From Elmis aenea (lineage: Eukaryota; Arthropoda; Insecta; Coleoptera; Elmidae): a stretch of DNA of 64,000 nucleotides. Every line of letters begins with the position of its first letter. Position 1 is the first letter of the stretch. Shown here piece by piece: positions 49,801-62,500 of the stretch. Position numbers and translations under genes: made by a program. The DNA lies in assembly GCA_947652605.1 (NCBI GenBank), contig OX393578.1:61201415-61265414 (forward strand), written 5' to 3'. The notes below the pieces were generated by a model that saw nothing but the letters and a program-made list of their open reading frames with translations, searched no databases and was not told the DNA's origin.

Positions 49801-51839
49801 CTGTTACTTTCTATAAGTTAATGATAGACGTAATTTACATACATTTTAAGATTTTAACACAACAGATGGTATCATTTGATGAAAGGAAATTTGCTTAGAG
49901 TTTATTTTCTTAAAACGTACAATAAAGCTTTGTTTTAATTTAGTAACAAATATTCAAACAGCGAAGTATAAAATCTATTGGGTCCACGTAGTCTGCAGGC
50001 GATTTTCAATTCAGACAAAGCGGCTCTTATCTGTGTACTTAACTGAACGATCGTTTATATTTCAGGCAAATCCAAGAAAAACAGGAACCAAATGTAGTTA
50101 GGAAAGTCGTGAGTTGGCTCTTGTATTGTCATCTGAAATTTACGCATTTTCAATAATCCAACTTATGGATCATAGATTTAAAATTAGTCCACTGCCGGAG
50201 AATGGGCTTCCACGAACAAAAGAAAATGAAAAGAGTATCGACAAGCGGAAAGAATGACGTAGATAAAATAGATTCATCCGTCTCATTGAAAAACTCGTCA
50301 GCTAAAGCTCTGAACGAAGGCAGAAATATTGCAATCGTAACTTTTCTGTTACATTAAGCAGCCAATAAATTACTTTATGTTATATTTATATTCACTTTTA
50401 AGTTCAAACAACGTGTAATAACGACATGTACTTGTTGATGTGGATATATTTCAGTCAAAAGCTTAATGGAAATCATGGCTCGATAAATTCGAGAGATTTT
50501 AAACTAACCATACACATAAACCTTTTCTGTAGTTCCAACCTGAAAGAATCTATTCGTGAACATTTCGTTTTCAGCTTTTATGGCATTATTTCAACGGGTT
50601 ATGTAATTAAAAGTACTTTTTATGAACCCGGTATTAAGCAAAGATTTAATTAAACAACCCCAATTACCGTAACTAAAACAACACACATATTTTATTTTGG
50701 AGAGCACTAACATAATTTTCTTAGTGCTTTAATTAAAATGTACCTTATCAATCTTGTTGCCGGTTCAGAACCGTTTACATATTTACTTTGACCAAAATTG
50801 GAGCAAGCGAAGCGATTTAATTAATAAAACTGCCTAATAATTAGTTCGTTCCAATTAAAAGATTTTCCGAGCTAGAGAAGTCTGCTTCAACGTTCAATTC
50901 CGGTTTTTTTTCTCGCGAATTCCATTAATTCAGTTTCACTGGCTGCTGCTTTATAGGTGGTACGCAACCATAATTATTATTCTGTCGTGTCTCCGGCCGC
51001 AAGTTTTATTTACCTCATGAAGACGCACTATCTTGTCGTCGTGCGCATTTCATTTGTCAGTGACGCACATTTTATTGGCGAATCTAAATTAAATTCAGGT
51101 AATTCGTCTGCGTAACAGCCGTGAAAAGTGATGAAATGAATTTTGTGATTCTTATCTGTTCCTTTTTTTTTAGCAACAAACGCTGGAATTAGGACTGGAT
51201 ATTTTTTTGATCTGCGAAGTAAGTTTCGTCGAGGTTGGTACTGTGTTGTTTAACAAAAATCGTATGTACAGAGTGTACAGTATATTTCGAAACGTGGTTA
51301 AATTTTTAGTTGAATATACAAAGCACAAGAATCTTACAAAATGTCACTCTCCACCATAACTTATTTTTATTTGGAATTCCAGGACAATTAATCAATAAGA
51401 TTTCTTTCGGAACTGATGTCTGTTACTTAAACGTCAGAAATAAACGCCACATTAGTCCAACTATGCATGGAACTAGGTTCTTTAAAAGATCGCTTTCTTT
51501 CAATATTTATAGACTACAACACTTTTTTTAAATGGCTTAAAATCATTTTAAAAATTCTTCAACTTCTATTCTTATTAATTACTTGTCGAGCTCAATTTTA
51601 AATACACTTTTTCAAATAGTTATAGTTAATGATTGAAAGAAAAAAAAAAAAAAATGTCTTGGGAATGCGACATCCTGTGTTGTTCGACGCAAAATGTGAA
51701 TCAGTGGAAGTTGCTTGTGCAGCAAACCACCGTCGTTTCGTAAAATCGAGTTCCCCGTTGTAAAATACGTGCATACCATATGTATTTTTAAAATCTAGCC
51801 ACGCTCAATGAAACCATTACACATTCTTCCGCCATTACA
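49801..51839. other. noncoding stretch
   Basis: No supported gene. A GC-richer part at about 50,880-51,110 has no recognised ORF. A run of 15 A at 51,640-51,654 is the longest homopolymer noted. Frames at 50,426-50,653 and 51,310-51,531 are not recognisable. Confidence 0.45.
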
Positions 51840-52460
51840 TTTCATCCCCGTACGTAAAAGCCATTTATATGGTGCCATTTTGTGCAAAAGAACCGGCTTC
51901 GAAGCCGGAGGACCTCACGGAAACGTAACATGTACAATACTAAATATGTCCTGAATGCCAAGTATGCGTATAAATAAATCCTTTTCCGCCGTTGTAATAA
52001 CAACTCACAAATAGGGGTGTTCTAATGATGTTCCCCGTATAAATCACGGCCTCCCTCGACGCAGCCACGTGAAGATTGACGACTGGATTTGAGAGACAAT
52101 TAACAGGCTGCCATTGGGTTAGGCGCGTCGCTAAGGGGGGAACATCAACTATAAATGAGGATGTACACGTTTGAGGTAATACTGGTGTCGTAATGGCAGT
52201 ATAAAGTATAATATAAATGCGCCTCGTCCTTTAGTAACACTTTCCTGCGAGCAAAATCGCACAGCAGGATCACTGCTTGACGTCAAATTATTCTTGGGGT
52301 GGGTCCTGCTTGCTTTCAAGACAAACTGCCGCGTCTATTAGCACCCCAAATTTATTTGTTGGTAGTGATTTACTGGCGAGAGAAATTTTCGTCGTTTGTT
52401 ATATTTTGTTAGCAGGTAGCGCGAGTTTCAGGAACTCCGCTGCTAAAAATATTTAATTGC
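51840..52460. other. GC-richer island, possible regulatory region
   Basis: This island is markedly less AT-rich than its surroundings and contains CGGCTTCGAAGCCGGAGG (self-complementary core CCGGCTTCGAAGCCGG), CACGTG-containing GCCACGTGAAG, TGACGTCA-like CTTGACGTCAAAT and TATAAATGCGCC. A 10 bp inverted repeat, GATGTTCCCC at 52,027-52,036 and GGGGAACATC at 52,137-52,146, is also present. No coding frame is supported. These are sequence observations only; function is inferred. Confidence 0.35.
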
Positions 52461-55400
52461 TTTGGGAGCAATAACTCTGCAAATCAGTTATTTATTCCTG
52501 TACTAATCGGTCACATGAATAAAAATAAACTAAATCCTTTATTGGATCACTGTAGAAGAAAAATTGGTAGGTGATACTAGTGCAAAAAATGATTGGTAAT
52601 TATTAGGACCGGCTAATTTTTAAAATTTGGTAGATGTTAATTGCAATTTAAATGATCTAAGGGATAACAATCACAGTTTTAACTAAAAATAACTAATAAA
52701 CCGCAGTTCTGTATACGACATTTGCTTTAATTAAATAAAAATTCAATTTTTTCTGGAGTGTAAATATTATGAGACAACCTTTGTATTATGTATCTATTAT
52801 TTCTTTGCTAAATGAAAGTTTCTATGAAACATTTCGAAGGTTTCTCTAGCTTAAACGGTTTTAGAGAACCGCTCGAAAAACTATAATCTTTGGATATACA
52901 GAGGTCGCTCGTAATAAAAAATATATGGCTGTAAAAAATAATTTAAAAATCGCCACTTTTCGATGCACACATCCTCTGTGAGTAGGCCTGTGCAAATTTT
53001 TTAAAATTATCTTAGAAGAACCGTTTTTAAGTAATACGTAAGCACATTCTTTACAAATATCAAATTTTTGAGTTCCATACAATTTATATACTGACAAATA
53101 TGTATATGATAATAAAAATCAAAGAAAGCTTACTGATTTTTCTGTATATATTTAATGTGCTTTTAACTAAAACTAAGGCATTATTAAATATATCCACAAA
53201 CGCATTCGTCGCACAAAAGCAAAAAAGCACTCCAACTGCAAATTAATCATTCAAATAAACAGAGCCGCGGCAAGTAAAAGCACTTTTATAGTTTTTCTGT
53301 TTAAATAAGACCAATTACGTAATTCCTTAACGGTCCCTTCCGATTAACAGTCACTTTCTCGAAGAACAATTCCAGAGAGCAATTTCACTTTCTGCCGTTC
53401 TTCGCATTTCCCCAACTGTTAACGATCTGGCCTGCCTAATTTTCCGTAATTATGGCTCTGCTAATAAAATATTCTTAAAATGTCTTCTATTCATTATTCA
53501 AATACGCAATCAAAATTCGAAACCCCATAAACGTTTTATTGCAACTACTTAAAATGAATCGTTAACTATTGTTCAAACGTCACGACAACATAAAAATATT
53601 ACCAAGAAAACTTTAATTAACAGAATTTATTGTTTGTTTTTTATTGTACGTCTTTAGGGGACTTCATTAAGGCGCTCAGCTTGTTAGTAAGTTTTTTTTT
53701 ACGTGCATTTCTTACTCAAATACTAAATTTATTCCTGATGAATAAATCTAAACTAGTTTGAATACTACATTTCCGTCTATAGTTAAAAACAAGCATAAAA
53801 ATAAAATTAAAATCAACTGAAGTAGAACAAATGAAAGTCTTGTTATAGACGCAGAATTATTTGTGAAATAAGCAAAGAAAATAAGTAAGGGCCGCCATTC
53901 CCCGTCACTTTCCAATTTCTTATTGTGTGTATTCCGATACGTGTCTTGAAACTTCAAATTTTAATTAACCACTTAACAATTCCCCTCTGTATCAACAGCT
54001 AAATACGTTATTAAATTTTGTAAGAGAGTACACCCTTAAAATACATTTGCAGAACATTAACTAAACTCACCTGAATCAAGGAGTTAAAACAATAATATTG
54101 ATTCTGTACATACAAGCAGGTAAATACACTTCAACCGCCTCGTGGACTTTATGATTTACGATATTACATTCAGCCCCCTGCTTCTGTTGCAATTTCATCA
54201 AGGAAGACAGATCAGGTGAGGCGAAAAATTTGCAAAAATGCCAACGATTTATGTGCACACACAAAAATGCGGCGTTTAGGGTGGAAATCGAGTTTGGCTA
54301 ATGCGGTTTTTAATTATTCATAAAAATAAATGGGACTGAGAGCCTGTCAAATGCAGATAAGAACCAATCAATTTGTGCATTTCTGGTTACCCCAGATGTC
54401 ATGTTATTTTAAGAATGCTACATTTCAGGTTTAATAACAACAATTAGGATACAATAAAAAAAGTTCCTGATGAACATGAACAATCCCTTTACGGGCACCA
54501 AAAATTCAGTCATTACAAAATATATTAAGGGAAACAGCAAGTTATAAAACAAAACTTTTAGTTTTATTTTTATTAAACTACGATATGAAAGATTTCAAGT
54601 TATTGCAGCAAGGTAGCATAGCAGCACAAATAGACAAGATAATCTATTGACCTTCCAATAAATATCGTTCTATGTAAAGGTTTGGCCATTTCCTTTTACG
54701 ACAAACGCAATACATCGCAGTGATCATTTTCCCATCATTTTAAATTAAATGTCTCTTAAAGTCGGATCCATCATATTCATGACATAACGAAAAAATATTA
54801 CTTAACGACGATTGATTGTAAAAAAACATTGAAAAAAAGCATAAACAACATAGGTACATTTTTCCAGCAAAAAATGTATAATACTGTACGATACGTGAAA
54901 TATCTGTTTGCATTATTAAATCAGATAAATTAAGAAGCTTCTGACGAAGTACCGAAATTGGTCTAGATTTTCAACAAAACAAATTCTTCAAAGATAATGT
55001 GATCAATTATTTTTAACTTAACTTATTAGGTACTGAAAATAATGGACAACTACAATGAATCCCTTGGCACACATTTTATTTTCTAGTATTGCAAGTAATT
55101 ATAAATCAGTAATAAAAAAAACTCGTTTCATACATTTAAGTCAAATTCGTTTTTATAAAACATAAACTTTCCAGATAAACTACCAGTAAAACATATTTAT
55201 TTGACATATTGGTGTATGAAAGCATAAATATAAAAAAATATTCTTGTGAAACTTGTTGGGTGTCTCAACCTATATCGTTTAAACCGATGTCTACATAAAA
55301 AATGTAGTTCCATAGAACAGTAAGTATTTTGCTATAAAAAAATTATTTAATATATTGATTTTTCGAAAAATACCATCATTTCCATCTGCTTACATGAAGA

Positions 55401-55904
55401 ACATGAGGTTCTCAAAGACCGTTAAATATAAGGATAGTGAAACTAGCAATGTAGTTAGATTTTTCGCGCTATGTTCAATTGCAAACTGAAAGCTGGCCAA
55501 TGCCTGAAATATCCTTAAAAAACCTAAAAAACTTTAATTTTTAGTTATATTATTTACTTCTTCTGTTCCTAACATCTAAATTTACTAATTCGCTCTAATG
55601 CCTATTCGTGTAATTTTGTGGCTTTTCTAAACTCACAGTAATTCAACGTCATAAACTTCGCTATTTCCATTGTTGGGACTAAAATGGAAAAATTTATGTT
55701 GGACATAAGCCCTTTTGTGCACTGCATCTGTACTTTAGGAGTTAGATAGTCCCTGTTTTAGCCCTATCTCGATGCAGGCTTCTTTATATACTAGGGAGAT
55801 AAAACATGAAGCAATCTGTTGAATATGAATAAACGTCCTAATGAATTCACTTACAGGGCCTTTGTCCGGTGCTAGCTTGTGCAGATGTTTTCTTGTTGGG
55901 ATAG
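52461..55904. other. AT-rich noncoding stretch
   Basis: No supported gene. A segment at 52,597-52,660 (ATTAGGACCGGCTAATTTTT) resembles the start of the 1.3 kb repeat family. A GC-richer patch at about 53,260-53,450 holds no recognised ORF. Minus frames at 53,097-52,861, 53,957-53,748 and 54,264-54,076 are not recognisable. Confidence 0.45.
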
Positions 55905-56395
55905 TATAGTGAAGGTTCGCCGTTTTGCCCCGATCGAAATTAAAAATCGAAAAACTTGACGCAAAAATACGGGGTTTGCTTTAAAAAACGTATGAAAGAA
56001 CGAACTAGCTCTGTGCCGAGTTTCGTTACGGTAGCTCGGACGACGGAAACGCTATCTGCGAAAAACCGAAAAAATAAAATCTCTAATGGGTTTTCTATGT
56101 AAAATGGATGTTTCGATCGGTCGACAAACTAAGTGACGCTATTTAGCTCGTGCTACCGCGAAAACGGCTTCTCGACCGTTCAAATTTTCACCGGACGTGT
56201 CTTTCGATTGGGAAAATGCATCCTGAAAATTTCAGCCCAATCTGAAAAGCCGTTTTTCTGTTTTTTACGATTTTTCATTTTCAAAACGCGATTGATCGTT
56301 GCGCATCCCAATAAGCATACATCGCTGAGTGGGCGGGCTCTACAGATAAGAAGGTGTTCTGTGATAAGAAGACGAGTTATTTAGTTCGCTTTGCC
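55905..56395. other. unexplained CpG-bearing island
   Basis: About 490 bp rich in CG dinucleotides (CCCCGATCGAAATT, GCTCGGACGACGGAAACGC, TTTCGATCGGTCGAC, CGTGCTACCGCGAAAACGGC) in otherwise AT-rich DNA with few CpGs. A plus-strand frame 56,133-56,384 crosses it but is not recognisable. Sharp edges suggest an inserted repeat or an exon or regulatory island; I could not find terminal repeats. Confidence 0.4.
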
Positions 56396-57484
56396 GTGCA
56401 ACAACGTAAACATGAAATTAAGTTTTAATTACTGTTAAATACAATGAAAAATTCATTATTTACGTGCTCGCTGATGTCACAACACGAATAAGTGAACAGA
56501 TGGAATTAATTACAACATTATGAAAAACCATTCTTGAAAGATGCCTATGTACAGATCTGAGTAAAAATTTTGCAGTTTTGCCGGAATGTTAACAGGTGAT
56601 ATTCTAAAAGTAGGTGATGTGGCATATTAAATTGTTTAAAATTATTTTTAGATTGTCGGCGTATGTATGAATGTTAATTAATTCCGATTAATCCATTTGA
56701 CAGTCCGTATACTCTGTTGTGTTTACATGTGAAGTTGCAGCCAAGCGACAGGTGTCAACTACGAGGTTTGCAGCCCCACTATTCAATAACGCTTAAATAA
56801 TTTATAGGTAATGGGTATGAATGATTAATTTGTTTTAATAAGTTATTTGAATTTTTCACTTTGTAACTAAACAGCTGTTTTATTGCAGGTATGTTTTCAG
56901 AATTTCAAGTGAGAAGCGATTTTTTTAACAAGCAGTCATGTGTAAGGTGACCAGATCATAGAAGCTTCAATGCTGTACAAAAATGATCGAAGCAAAAAAA
57001 AACTATGAATTTTATGAATATCCAACCATTTAAAATGAAAAAACAACTGGCTGAATAAGATGTTTGCAAAACTAGAGCCATAGCAAATCGTCGAATTTTA
57101 ATTGAACAAATTAATGGATTGGCAATTTTTTTAAATTATAGTACATAAAATGCCAACACATATGGCCATTGACTAATTAAATTGTGTACTATTGTTTAAT
57201 GTTAACATCTTTCAAAAATTCAATTGTAAAACAATAATTATTTAATATTTTTGTCCTTGACTACCCATTACATTAAAGATGAAACAAGTCTCTGATTAAA
57301 TAAATTTTATTTTGCACGCAGTTATCAAAATGGCAAATAAAATATATAATTCTTAAGTATTTTAGCTTTAATTTAATTTTCTATTTTGTAAATGCCCTAT
57401 ATTTAAATTGAGAAATAAATAAACTCGGAAGGAACATGGTTTTTATCCACCTACCATAAAAAAAACAGCTTGTATTGACTATAG
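56396..57484. other. AT-rich noncoding stretch, nothing recognised
   Basis: No gene-like frame or clear repeat seen. Confidence 0.5.
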
Positions 57485-57545
57485 CAGTGTTTCTTAAACT
57501 GTGGTTTTGCGAGAATTTCATTTTGGGTCGCAAAACATATTGAAA
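57485..57545 (+). mobile_element. hAT-like terminal segment
   Basis: CAGTGTTTCTTAAACTGTGG followed by TTTTGCGAGAATT and GGGTCGCAAAACAT is very close to the well-known hAT terminal inverted repeat (CAGTGTTTCTCAAACTGTGG) plus its subterminal GGGTCGC segment. No matching right end was found, so this is a solo end or a broken copy. Confidence 0.55.
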
Positions 57546-58084
57546 CTATTAATAAGGTTTTTGTTTATTTAACCAATCCGAAAATAATATTTTATTTATT
57601 TTAAAGGTAATGTTTTTTGTAATGACATTTTAAGTTTTAGTTGATAAATAAATTTAATAGCCTATTTAATATTTGGTTCTTTGTAATTATAAAAATAGTA
57701 AAGAGGGAACCGAACCGCAAAAAACGGTTCAGATCCGGTTACCAGCTCGATAAATTTTAATTGTTCGGTTTACGTTCCGAACCACCGGTTTATATTTTAT
57801 AATGATATCGGCACCCGGTTCGGTGCCAAAAGTTCATTTCCAGTTCCGGTAAAATGCTTTTTGTTTTTAATAGGAGATTTTAAAAAGTATACATTATGTA
57901 AAAATTGTATGACAACGATGCATACCGAGTATAACTGAAATCAGGCTCACCCCCTTTTTTTCATTTAGTTTTGATTTCAGACAAACGAAATTTTAATCAT
58001 GTGATATGTGCAACAATCCGTATTTTCTGAGCATATGTGCACTTATGTACACGGTGAGTTTTCGTTTTACGACGAACACAAATA
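57546..58084. other. AT-rich stretch with a cluster of GGTTCGG/CCGAACC motifs
   Basis: Between about 57,709 and 57,857 there are many near-copies of CCGAACC, GGTTCGG, ACCGGTT and TCCGGT on both strands. Such clusters are typical of subterminal transposase-binding repeats; no ORF accompanies them. Confidence 0.4.
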
Positions 58085-58421
58085 TATAGGGTGTTTCGTT
58101 CGAAATGGCAAAGTAGATGCGTAGTTCTATCAGAATGGTAGCCACCCAAGACTCGCGAGGCGGTGAAAAAATTGACTTTCGACGGGTACTGTACGTATGA
58201 AAAAAATGTTCGACTGCAACTGACGGGACGTTTTGGGGTTACAAAAAAAAACGTGAACAAGTTGTTTCCTTTGATTGCGCTTTCGAGCACTCCAAATCGC
58301 GATGTATTTTAGGGTAAACGGACGGACAGTTGGGGGGTGGCTTTTGGACGTGGCCGTGTATCGTATGTACAGGGTGCGTAGACAGAGGTGGCTCACAAGA
58401 AAACGTTCTACATATCGATAT
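58085..58421. other. left flank of the 18 bp array
   Basis: A GC-moderate block starting ATATAGGGTGTTTCGTTCG (58,085) and containing GTATGTACAGGGTGCGTAG (about 58,366-58,384), two occurrences of the repeat-end motif in the same orientation. No recognised coding content. The array begins at once after CATATCGATA. Confidence 0.4.
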
Positions 58422-59199
58422 CCCGGGAGTCCTTTGCGGACCCGGGAGTCGTTTGCGGCCCAAGAGTAGTTTGCGGCCCGGGAGTCATTTGTGGCCCGGG
58501 AGTAGTTTGCAGCCCGGGAGTCATTTGCGGCCCGGGAGTAGTTTGCGTGACGGGAGCAGTTTGCGTCCCGGAAGTAGTTTGCAGCCCGGGTGTAGTTTGC
58601 GGCCCGGGTCGTTTTTGCGGCCCGGAAGTCGTTTTCGGCTCGGGAGTAATTTGCGGCCCAAGAGTAGTTTGCGGCCCGGGAGTCGTTTGTGGCCCGGGAG
58701 TAGTTTGCAGCCCGGGAGTCATTTGCGATCCGGGAGCCGTTTGCGGCCCGGGAGTAGTTTGCGACTGGGAAGTAGTTTGCGGCCCGGGAGTCGTTTGCGG
58801 CCCGGGAGTTGTTTGCGGCCCGGGAGTCGTTGGCGGCCCGGGAATCGTTTGCAGCTCGGGAGTCGTTTGCGGCCCGGGAGTCGTTTGCGGGCCGGAAGTA
58901 GTTTGCGGCCCGGGTGTAGTTTGCGGCCCGGTAGTCGCTTGCGGCATGGGAGACGTTTGCAGCCCGGAAGTTGTTTGCGGCCCGGGAGTCGTTGGCGGCC
59001 CGGGAGTCGTTTACGGCCCGGGAGTCGTTTGCAGCCCGGGAGTCGTTTGCGGCCCGGGAGTCGTTTGCGACCCAGGAGTAGTTTGCAGCCCGGGAGTCGT
59101 TTGTGGCACGGGAGTAGTTTGCGATCCGGGAGTAGTTTGCGGCCCGGGAGTCGTTTGCGACCCAGGAGTCGTTTGCGGCCTGAAAGTCGTTTTCGGTTC
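58422..59199 (+). repeat. 18 bp GC-rich minisatellite, block A (about 43 units)
   Basis: Tandem copies of CCCGGGAGTCGTTTGCGG with common variants GGAGTAGTTTGC, TTTGCAGCCC, TTTGCGACCC and CCCGGAAGT. The 18 bp unit carries CCCGGG and two or more CpGs and stands out sharply from the AT-rich surroundings. The consensus has no stop in any frame, giving frames of 272 and 299 codons on plus and part of a 378-codon frame on minus. These translate as six-residue repeats (RPGSRL, GPGVVC, AANDSR). There is no splice, promoter or signal evidence for translation. The last unit decays at CGTTTTCGGTTCGCG. Confidence 0.95.
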
Positions 59200-59572
59200 G
59201 CGATAACAACGCGCTTAGTCTGTGGTTGATTAAAGATAATTGTATGCGTTTGCTTTCTCCAAGCACTCAGCGCGAGTCGTCTATGATCGTTGAAAGAAAC
59301 TTAACGCGTTTAGCTCCCATCGAGCGATAAAAGAGAATTGTACCCGTTCGTCTACTCCGAGCGCGCATCGTGAGTCGTATCTGATTGATAAAAGAGAACT
59401 CAACGCACTTAGCCCCCGTCGAGCGCGCAGCGCGAGGCATCTGTGAGCGATTAAAGATAATTGGACACGTTTGCCTATTCAGCGCGATTCGTCCATGATC
59501 GATAAAACCCCCCCATCGAGCGTGCAGCGAGAGTCGTCTGCGGGCAATACAAGGGATTTGTATCCGTTTGCG
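59200..59572 (+). repeat. ~62 bp repeat spacer between the two 18 bp blocks
   Basis: About six partly deleted copies of a unit built from GAGCGCGCAGCGCGAGTCGT, CTATGATCGATAAAAGAGA, AATTGTACCCGTTTGCCT and ACTCC. GAGTCGT-type anchors lie at 59,274, 59,372, 59,434, 59,486 and 59,531; the spacing of intact units is 62 bp and others are shortened. The same unit borders the right end of the array (63,493-63,660), also at 62 bp. Confidence 0.8.
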
Positions 59573-62500
59573 TCCTGCGAGTCGTTTGTGGCCCGGGAGT
59601 AGTTTGCAGCCCGGGAGTCATTTGCGATCTGGGGTAGTTTGCGGCTTGGCAGTAGTTTGCGTCCCGCGTGTAGTTTGCGGCCCGGCAGTCGTTTTTGCAG
59701 CCCGGGAGTCGTTTTCATCTCAGGAGTAGTTTGCGGCCCAGGAGTCATTTGCGGCCTTGAAGTCGTTTGCGGCCCGGGAGTCGTTTGCGGCCTAAGAGTA
59801 GTTTGCGGCTTGGGAGTACTTTGCAGCCCGGGAGTACTTTGCAGCCCGGGAGTCATTTGCGATCCGGGAGTCGTTTGCGGCCCGGGTGTAGTTTGCAGCC
59901 CAGGAGTCGTTTGCGGTCCGGAAGTAGTTTGCAGCCCGGGAGTCGTTTGCGACCCGGGGGTAGCTTGCGCCACGGTAGTAGTTTGCAGCCCAGGAGTCGT
60001 TTGCGGCCCGGTAGTAGTTTGCAGCCCGAAAGTAATTTGCAGCCCGAAAGTAATTTGCAGCCCGGAAGTCGTTTGCGACCCGGAAGTTGTTTGCGGCCCG
60101 GGAGTCGTTTCGGCATATGTCGTTTGCATCCCGGGAGTCGTTTGCGACCTGGAAGTCGTTTGCGGCCCGGGAGCGGTTTGCGGCCCGGGAGTCGTTTGCG
60201 GCCTGGGAATCGTTTGCGGCCCGGGAGTCGTTTGCAGGCCGGCAGTCGTTTGCAGCCTGGGAGTTGTTTGCGACCCGGGAATCGTTTGCATCCCGGGAGT
60301 TGTTTGCGGCCCGGTAGTTGTTTGCGGCTTGAGAGTCGTTTGCAGCCCGGGATTCGTTTGCAGCCCGAGAGTCGTTTGCGGCCTGGAAGTAGTTTGCAGC
60401 CCGGGAGTAGTTTGCGGCCCGGGAGTTGTTTGCAGCTCGGGAGTCGTTTGCGACCCGGGAGCGTTTACGGCCCAGGAGTCGTTTCCGGCCCGGAACTCGT
60501 TTGTGGCCCAGGAGTCGTATGCGGCCCGGGAGGAGTTTGCGGCCCAGGAGGAGTTTGCACCCGGAACATGTTTTCAACCCGGGAGTCGTTTGCAGCCCGG
60601 TAGTCGTTTGCGGCCCGATATTCTTTTGCGGCCCAGGAGTAATTTGCAGCCCGAGAGACGTTTGCGGCTGGAAAGTAGTTTGAAGCCCGGGAGTCATTTG
60701 CGAGCCAGGAGTCGTTTGCGGCCCAGGAGTAGTTTGCAGCCCGGGAGTCGTTTGCGGCCCGGAAGTAGTTTGCAGCCCGGGAGTCGTTTGCGACCCGGAA
60801 GTCGCTTGCGGCACGGTAGTAGTTTGCAGCCCAGGAGTCGTTTGCGGCCCGATAGTAGTTTGTAGCCCGAAAGTAATTTGCAGCCCAGGAGTCGTTTGCG
60901 ACACGGAAGTCGTTTGCGGCTCGGTAGTTGTTTGCAGCCCGGTAGTCGTTTGCGACCCGAAAGTCGTTGGCGGCCCGGGAGTAGTTTGCGGCTTATGAGT
61001 CGTTTGCATCCCGGGAGTCGTTTGCGGCTCGGGAGTAGTTTGCAGCCCGGGAGTCATTTGCGACCCGGTAGTCTTTTGCGGCCCGGGAGTCGTTTGCGGC
61101 CCGATAGTAGTTTGTAGCCCGAAAGTAATTTGCAGCCCAGGAGTCGTTTGCGACACGGAAGTCGTTTGCGGCTCGGTAGTTGTTTGCAGCCCGGAAGTCG
61201 TTTTCGACCCGAAAGTCGTTGGCGGCCCGGGAGTAGTTTGCGGCCTATGAGTCGTTTGCATCCCGGGAGTCGTTTGCGGCTCGGGAGTAGTTTGCAGCCC
61301 AGGAGTCATTTGCGACCCGGTAGTCTTTTGCGGCCCGGGAGTCGTTTGCATCCTAGGAGTCGTTTGCGACCCTGGAGTCGTTGGCGGCCCGGGAGTAGTT
61401 TGCGGCACGGAGGTAGTTTGCAGTCCGGAAGTCGTTTGCGGACTGGAAGTAGTTTGCAGCTCGGAAGTCGTTTGCGACCCAGGAGTCATTTGCGACCCAG
61501 GAGTCATTTGCGGCCTGGGAGTAGTTTGCAGCATGGGAGTCGTTTGCGACCCAGGAGTCGTTTGCGGCCTATGAGTCGTTTGCATCTAGGGAGTAGTTTG
61601 CAGCCCGGGAGTCATTTGCGATTCGGGAGTCGTTTGCGGCCCGGGAGTAGTTTGCAGCCCGAAAGTAGTTTGCGACCTGGGAGTCGTTTGCGACCCATGA
61701 GTCGTTTGCATCCCGGGAGTAGCTTGCAGCCCGGGAGTCATTTGCGATCCGGGAGTAGTTTGCGGCCCGGCATTAGTTTGCGTCCCGGGTGTAGTTTGCG
61801 GTCCGGGAGTCGTTTTTTCGGCCCGGTAGTCGTTTTTGCGTCCCGGGAGTCATTTGTGGCCTTGAAGTCGTTTGCGGCCCGGGCGTCGTTTGCGGCCCAA
61901 GAGTGGTTTGCGGCCCGGGAGTAGTTTGCAGCCCGGGAGTCATTTGCGATCCGGGAGTCGTTTGCGGCCCAGGATTAGTTTGCAGCCCGGTAGTCGTTTG
62001 CAGCCCGGAAGTAGTTTGCAGCCCGGGAGTCGTTTGCGATCCGGGAGTCGTTTGCGACCCGGGAGTCGCTTGCGGCTCGGGAGTAGTTTGCAGCCCAGGA
62101 GTCGTTTGCGGCCCGATAGTAGTTTGCAGCCCGAAAGTAGTTTGCAGCCCAAGAATCGTTGGCGACCCCTAAGTCGTTTGCGGCTGGGGAGTTGTTTTCA
62201 GCCCGGGAGTCGTTTGCAACCTGGGAGTCGTTGGCGGCCCGGGAGTAGTTTGCAGTCCGGTAGTCGTTTGCGGACTGGAAGTAGTTTGCAGCTCAGAAGT
62301 CGTTTGCGACCCAGGAGTCGTTTGGGGCCCGGGAGTAGTTTGCAGCCCAGGAGTCGTTTGCGACCCGGGAGTCGTTTGCGGCCTGGGAGTCGTTAGCAGC
62401 CCGGCAGTAGTTTGCAGCCCGGAAGTCGTTTTCATCTCAGGAGTAGTTTGCGGCCCAAGAGTCATTTGCGGCCTTGAAGTCGTTTGCGGCCCGGGAGTCG

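Noticed and set aside
51640..51654. Run of 15 A as a retrotransposon poly(A) tail
   Set aside because: No retrotransposon coding remnant or target-site duplication next to it.
59792..61585. 597-codon minus-strand frame of TPGPQT/AANDSR repeats as a secreted repeat protein gene
   Set aside because: It is a by-product of an 18 bp stop-free unit; repeat phase changes within the frame, other frames are open as well, and no promoter, splice site or signal peptide supports it.
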